Below are positions 57,960 to 64,000 of a stretch of 64,000 bases of DNA, piece after piece. Position 1 is the first letter of the stretch. The number at the start of each line of letters is the position of its first letter. The stretch is from Oryzias latipes (Eukaryota; Chordata; Actinopteri; Beloniformes; Adrianichthyidae), in the NCBI RefSeq assembly GCF_002234675.1, contig NC_019864.2, positions 13,347,582-13,411,581 of the forward strand. Reading direction: 5' to 3'. Made by a program: the position numbers and the translations under genes. A model generated the notes under the pieces. The model was not told the DNA's origin. It did no database searches and saw only the letters and a program-made list of their open reading frames with translations.

Positions 57960-59390
57960 CAATGCAAAACACACCAATCTGCAGAGAACGAAAATTAACA
58001 AAGTAACAAACTTGCTTTCTTCTTTTCTCTTCCTCCTTCCTTCGTGTCGACTCTGAAACCCTGTTTGTTTTTTGTTTTATGGCACACAAATAATCCCTAC
58101 CCTCCGTCTGCTGCCATCACCACTCCTTAGGCATAGTTTTGGGCATAACACGGGATTCAATGTGTAGCTTAGTGTCATCAGAGAGCGCAAGAATCGGAAT
58201 AGCGTGAAGTGCCCAGTGGTAACACAAATTAACTCCTCAAACTGGCAAGGAAACAATTAGCAGAGTGGAGGTCTCTTTAAAAAACAACAACTGATGATTA
58301 AGCATGAAAACATTTTTTTTTTTTGGAAAGTTGAAGTCAGGGTTAGTTTTCAAGACAAGAAGCAAGCTGTGAATCTGCTCTTTGAAGCTTTTCCCCAAAG
58401 ATCGTCGTCATCCCCACTCTAAAAAGAGACTGTGAAACGGTTCGAACTTACAGATGTGGTATAAACTCAATGACGTAAAAGAAATCAGAGAAGTTGGCAC
58501 TTTTTTTCTTTCAAATAAAATCAAGAGAAGTTCAGATTTAGCTTGAGGGTGAATAGAAGGCAACACCAATCAGTGGAGGGCGCAGGCTATGCATTGGCTC
58601 CCTGTTCAGTAGGTGTACAAATGGCCTGCCTGGAAGGCCACTTTGCTCATACTCCCTGTAGTGTGGGGCTTCCACTTGCCCCATCCAGCTGGAGGGAGAT
58701 TTCTTTTTTGGTTGCTGAACCTCTGTATCAGAGGGTGGAGCACAAACCTCAACCACAGGGAGCCACGGCGGTGGGAGATCTGGCACAAAACCACTAGGAG
58801 CCCTAGGGTTAGACTCACTCACAGTGCCACTGTGTGGCACCTCCGGTAGTTAGCCCTAACATGGACAGCCTCTGCATCGATGGGACGGTGACTGATTGAG
58901 AGAAGATATCTGCCAGCTAAATGGGGTTAACGGTTCACGAGGCCTTAAAAAAAAAGGTGAGAAAAAGCTGGAGGCGTGTCTGTGACTGCTGAAAAAATAT
59001 GCAAGCCTGTATGTGACTTCGGCAGCTGAATGCGAGCGCGCATCCCAACAGAAGACGATACCAAGTACTGTAGAAAGGAATCAAATGAGATCATTTGCTA
59101 GCAAATCCTTCCTCTGACCTCCACCATCCCTTTTATTCTTGTTTCTTTTCTTTACAAAGTCTTAACTCTGATTCCTGTTGACACTCCCCCCCCCCCCCTT
59201 AACAGTATTTCACAAAAATGAACAAAGTCGTCCAGCAGAGAAACCAACAGAGTCATACAGTGGGTTTTAACATATTTTGCGAGGAAAAAAATAAAAAAAC
59301 AACAACTCGGAGGCGCTTAAAGAACGTGAACTTTCCTCTGCAGGTCTGAATAAATGAACCTTAAATAAACTGAAAACTCAGCTACAGTTT
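57864..59390 (+). other. cnot4: cnot4 3' untranslated region
   Basis: About 1.5 kb after the stop codon. Poly(A) signals occur at 58515-58521 (AAATAAAA) and as a pair, AATAAATGAACCTTAAATAAAC, at about 59350-59370, so the transcript probably ends near 59390, with a possible shorter form near 58540. It contains a 28-C run (57929-57956) and a 10-C run (about 59187). Confidence 0.6.
57929..57956 (+). repeat. Run of 28 consecutive cytosines in the cnot4 3' UTR
   Basis: 28 C residues, then T, then CCC, starting 66 bases after the cnot4 stop. In RNA this is a ready binding site for poly(C)-binding proteins; in DNA the opposite strand is a long G-run that can form G-quadruplexes. The exact length may be unreliable because such runs are hard to sequence. 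Confidence 0.9.
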
Positions 59391-62300
59391 TGTCTGCTCT
59401 TCTGTTTGCACCACCAGATTCTGTTTATTCACTGACGAACAAGCTAATAACAAACCTTCATTTTACAGAACTCAACAACTGGAGGGTTTGGTCCTGGGAG
59501 ATCACAGAAGACTTGTATTCTGTTCTCATATCCTCCACTAGGGGGCACTTGACTAGGGAAGGTCGCTGGTTCAGTCAGATTTCAAGTCATTCACACGTGA
59601 CGTTAATGACAGACCGTTGAAGATGCATGCATGCGATTTAGCAACATTTAATATGCTCTGTCACATTTATAAATGCACATTTTTTACAGTTGCACTGCAG
59701 AGATGGAGGATTTATACCTGGAGAAAATAGGTTTGTCCTTTTTATTCTCAGATGAAATCATTTTACTTTATTAATTTCATTTCTATAAAGATTTTTTTTT
59801 TAAATTTTCTAATGCAGAAACACATATGGTGCCAAGTTTTTGTGTATTGCCATTTATTTGTTTTTATTCTTAAATTATATTGTTGAATGAGTTATTTTTT
59901 TTTGTGCTGGTTTGCACAATTACACCCTCCTCTCCAACATGATCAGTTTTTAGCATTAAATCTATACATTGATTTAAATCGGCTTAAAGAGACAAAAACA
60001 GGCAGCGGTGAGGTGAAATTCTTTCAGTGTTTACAAGGTAACCACAAAGTAAACATGCTTGGCTGAACAGTTAAAGTAAAGTACAGTTAAACAGAGGATA
60101 AAATGAAACCTGTTGAGACAGTGGGTAAAAAAAACAAAACGAATTTATCTGTCAGTGATTCTGCTAGTTCTGCTATTCAAAAGAGATCATTTGTACCCCA
60201 CCAGATGAGATCTTCCATGGAACTTCTGGTGCAGAGATTGCCATGGATCTCGTTTTTCCAATAATTGCTCCAACAGCTGATCTCTACTTTTCAAGCTGCT
60301 TGCTTATTGTTGATTGGTTCATACATGTGAGGTCTACAACCTGGTTGCTGGTGTCCTTAGACAGCTTTTTGGTCTTGGGGAAACAGTTGCAGTCTGACTA
60401 AGGGTGCGGACAGGCGTCTTTTATACAGATAACCAGTTCAAGCAGGTGACATTAATACAGGTAACCAGTGGAGGATAGAATAACTTCCTAAAGAAGAATT
60501 AACTGCTCTGTTAAGGATGGAATTCCGGCTTTTTTATTGAAGATAAGTGCTTATTTTTTACTCCATTTATACAAAAAATCAGTCAATGTGATTTCCTGGA
60601 TTTTTAATTATTTATTATTTTGAAGTGTTGAACATTACAGACCTCTCATCTTTTTAAGTGGGATGACCTGCAGAATCTGTAACTGTCAAACACTTTTTTT
60701 TATCCCAGAGTGTAACAGATCAACATTAAAGCATGGCAGAAATGCTATCATGCTGTGGGATTGCTGAGTGATGGATACAAAATTTGTGAGAAACGTTGGC
60801 ACAGAGTGTCAGAAAACATAATCTTGAAGAAATCACGATACTAAGACCAGAACAATTGTTCCAATAGGAACAGTTTAGAAATGCATAGCTGCCCTTTAAA
60901 CGACATAAATGATGACTTTAATTCTGCCGAAATGTCGTCTCAGCATCTGTCCAGGTGTAATCGGACATGCAGATGAAACAGACACCCTGGGATGGTTGGA
61001 GCTGCTTCAGGCTGAGTGTGCTGAGGAGGCACCAGCAGTTGAAGGTGAGCGTGTAAATAATGCAGGCAGGAAGCAGATTCCGGGCCTGTGACAGTGAGTC
61101 AGCAAGAACCCGAGGGTGGGTGGGGGTTGGAGGAGCCGCTTTGCTGAGAGTTGCCCCACGCCACCGTACACTCATGCAGACTACACTGTGCTGTAACATA
61201 ATGGAGCAATCTGGGTGATGATGCATGCCTGACGCTTACAAGAATAGCATCTGTTTCTTCTCCACAGCCACGGGAAATCACAGCCCTGTGAGAGACTCTG
61301 GTGGGGCAAAAACTGACACGGAAAGCTGCCAGATTTTGCAATTAATACTTAGATTTTTAAAATCATTTTCATTAAAGTGCTCATACTTGGGGAAATAGGA
61401 AGCACGCCATCTGTCAAGATACATTCAAAATGATAGCTGATCTGGTCTTTTGAACCTTTGAAAACATAAAAGTAGAAATGTACACGCCATAATCTGCCGG
61501 ATTGCAAAACTACTTTGCCTGTATTTGCTTGATTTGTCACTTTTTTTTTGTTACCAGGATGCATTTGTTGATGGCCACCATTCTGTTCCACTGCTAGTCT
61601 AAAATTTTAAAGAATCTTAGTATCCTAATTTATATTTCCTTTAAAAATATAAATATTTAAAAAATTTGGATGACAAAATATGCCAAACTTCCAAAAGAAA
61701 TTAGCTTCCACCTGATTGTAAAGCTTAAAAGCTTGCTTGCATTGAGTCTAATTAGCAGCTCATTCAAATTCAAACTTTATTTATAAAGCACTGTTCATGC
61801 AGCAGCAACACAAAGTGCTTTACAGTTTTCAAGCAGTTTAAAATAAAATTATAAAAGACACAGAATCTATTCAGGTCTTGCAAAAGTGTGTTTTTCCAGA
61901 ACATGTTGTATCTTTAAATTCTGATCGTGTCTGTACTGATTTATTAAAGGAAATCTGAGTGAATAAATGTGAACAAGCAGCCTTGAACCAAAAACCAGGT
62001 GTTTTATCGCAATTTCACAGCGATCCACAGAGATGTCCTCTGCAGGGGTTCAGTCTGCTAAACTGCTGAAGCTTTGCTTTCCTCAAGGACTGCAGCTACA
62101 GAAAGAAGGCGCGTGCAGAGGGCAAAGGAGCCGCAGTGCCAGGACTGAAATGGAACACTTTATTTATTCTGAAAAGCAAGGATAGATTATGATTATGACA
62201 TCCACCACAACAGCAGATTCCAGATCTGAACGCTTGAAGAAGGGGGGGGGGGCTCAGGAAACCTAAAATGCAGAATTCTTTTTCTAAAGTGCTTTATGGA

Positions 62301-64000
62301 AAAAAGTGATGCAAAAGACAGATAAGCACAGATTCTGTAAAATGGTGTTTGGCACTTTGACCTTGCAATGATCTGCCATAATGGCTGTTTTCTTTTAGCA
62401 TTACATTTTTCTTTGCATTTTTCTAAAAAAAAGTCCATGTGGGACAGGCAAAAAAAGCAAAATCAGAATCCATGTGGTTGACATGTGGCATGGTTATGAT
62501 AGGCAGCGGTATGTACACATAGTTTCCTGGTCCTGGGCAGGCTGCCAGCATGGAAAACCTGCAGGGACTGCTATCAGCAGAAAACACTCTCCATTTGTCA
62601 GCTCGTTTGACGGCCTCTCTCACCAGTAGGGCTTCTTGCACTGCAAAAAATGACAATATTAACAAGACGTTCACTCTCAGGGCATGCCTTTAAAACACCA
62701 GAGCACACGTTTAATCACTTACTCAGCTGGATGATTTGACTATTGTGCATTTATTAAGCCAAACAATTTTGTGGTTTTACCATCTAACTTTAAAGCTAGA
62801 CATTTCTTAGTTAAATATTTATAAGTTAATTATGGATAATCGAGTTAGTTTGTAGGCAAAGATCAATATCCTTCCAGATTGTGACACAACCACTACAATT
62901 TTCAAATATGATCTTTTTTGCTTCAAACTGCAAAGAAAGATGACAAACGAGGTTAACCCATCATTGTTGTGCACTCAGCTATTTGACAGCACTTGGAGAG
63001 GAGGCTGCTTATCTAAAAGGTTCAATTAAAAGGACATTTTTTGCAGCGTGCACAACTCTCAGCTGACCTACACAATCCTTTACTGTAAATTCCACAAGCA
63101 GCTCAGTTAATGTGTGCTAGCCAGTAAAGCTGAAATCCTCCTCCATGGCAGTACAATGTGTACTTGCTCTGCTATGGTCTGCATGTGCTGTACCACAGAG
63201 ATGTATGTCGAACACAGAGCTGCTTCCTTTAAGATTTGAAGATGTTCTTTCCTTCAAATAATCTGTAACTGATTTGAATAGATTTCTTTTATTGTTTATT
63301 AATAAAAAGCTAAATTACAACCAAGCTCATCGTAAGGTTCTAAAAAAAATTGAAGACAACATTTTTGTCAAAAAGTCAAATATTTGAATCCAAAATATTC
63401 CAAAAATGCTTAACTGAAAGAACTGCATTTTTAAAAATAGCTTATAATAATGAAAAAAAGATGTCTTAGAATCTTTTTGTTTGTAATTTTCCATATTGAT
63501 CATGAATTTGGGTAATTGTCTTAAGTTTTTATTTTTGTACTAAGAGGAGGAAACATATCTTGAGATTTAGAAACAAAAAGTTAAAAAACTTTTTTTTCTT
63601 TTGTATTTAAGCCAAGGTCATCACTGCAATGCAAGACATTTGGATACATGAAAGCCTTCTGATGATCATACCTGTATTAGAGGAATCAATTATGAGGTTT
63701 TCTTTGTTTTGTTATCCCTATAAAATGTTGACTTTTAACTTTTATTTTGTTTGGGCGTGTCATTTTTTGTAGTTTATACTTGTTCAAAACTATTTTCACT
63801 CCCATCAATATAAATAATTCATATCCAAATTAATTATTATTCTTTTACAATCTTGAGGAGAAGAAACGGGACGTTCATAATTTTTAGAAAATGTTCAATG
63901 TTGGGAAGAAATTGTACAGTAAGTTTTCTAATTTTACTGTTTTACCCTAAAATAATAATTGTTTGATACCTTTTAGGACTCATCCACCCAAAATGTGTCG
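59391..64000. other. Intergenic region, no gene recognised
   Basis: 4.6 kb downstream of cnot4. In human 7q33 the next genes include NUP205 and STMP1; I looked for their conserved N-termini and saw neither. A repeat fragment lies at 61765-61865, and a G-run at about 62241-62252. A possible minus-strand exon at 62423-62665 is discussed under rejected items. Confidence 0.5.
61765..61865. repeat. Interspersed repeat fragment (CAAACTTTATTTATAAAGCA type)
   Basis: TTCAAACTTTATTTATAAAGC, then GCAGCAACACAAAGTGCTTT and ACAGTTTTCAAGCAG, follow the start of a widespread fish repeat. Only the first 100 bases or so are recognisable. Confidence 0.5.

Noticed and set aside
58538-58840. Open frames of 70-100 codons on both strands in the cnot4 3' UTR
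   Set aside because: All frames are open because the stretch is GC-rich; it lies between the cnot4 stop and its poly(A) signals, and no domain is visible.
60909-61091. Plus-strand frame with RLSICPGVIGHADETDTLGW
   Set aside because: Only 60 codons, no conserved partner exon, and no match to the genes expected next to cnot4.
62423-62674. Minus-strand frame after a TTTTTTGCAG acceptor, reading QEALLVREAVKRADKWRVF
   Set aside because: It looks exon-like, but no family is recognised, no partner exon was found on either side, and the acceptor overlaps a CACTGCAAAAA word typical of MITE ends. It is not strong enough to annotate.
1-64000. CRISPR arrays, bacterial operons, or endogenous retrovirus structures
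   Set aside because: Introns, teleost repeats and vertebrate genes throughout; no regularly spaced repeats, no long terminal repeat pair and no gag, pol or env similarity were seen.

Overview
The window is vertebrate nuclear DNA, almost certainly from a ray-finned (teleost) fish. It is AT-rich, its genes have many short introns, and its repeats are typical of teleosts: tRNA-derived SINEs, MITEs starting CACTGCAAAAA, a LINE tail ending in GGAT repeats, and a long-terminal-inverted-repeat DNA element. A percomorph such as a medaka relative is plausible, but I cannot fix the species. All exon structures below were built by hand from splice sites, reading phase and remembered family sequences; no search was run.

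Layout. 763-6239 (minus): the 5' coding part of caldesmon 1 (cald1), whose last exons lie beyond the left edge. 6240-16575: about 10 kb without a convincing gene, holding old repeats and a perfect CArG box. 16576-18532 (minus): complete bisphosphoglycerate mutase (bpgm). 20660-33580 (minus): three complete troponin I genes in tandem, each with the same seven coding exons, including a 4-nt exon. 35341-39950 (plus): a complete interleukin-17 receptor A gene with a SEFIR domain and a short tail. 40496-42135: a DNA transposon containing an L1-like LINE fragment. 44106-49069 (plus): an 18-exon gene for a bifunctional pseudouridine-degrading enzyme (PsuG-type glycosidase fused to a PfkB-type kinase), a pathway mammals lack. 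49820-59390 (plus): cnot4, the RING E3 ligase of the CCR4-NOT complex, from promoter to poly(A) signals. 59400-64000: no recognisable gene.

The genes do not form one pathway. cald1, bpgm and cnot4 are also close together on human 7q33, so this is a conserved synteny block; the troponin I cluster, il17ra and the pseudouridine gene are its other members here. cald1 and the troponin I genes both encode actin-filament regulators of contraction, but nothing shows that they are co-regulated.

The points I consider most worth a second look are the fused pseudouridine catabolic enzyme with a mitochondrial-type N-terminus, the third troponin I copy with a radically altered switch peptide, the short-tailed IL-17 receptor A with a uORF overlapping its start codon, and a surplus of the palindrome TACCGGTA in noncoding DNA.
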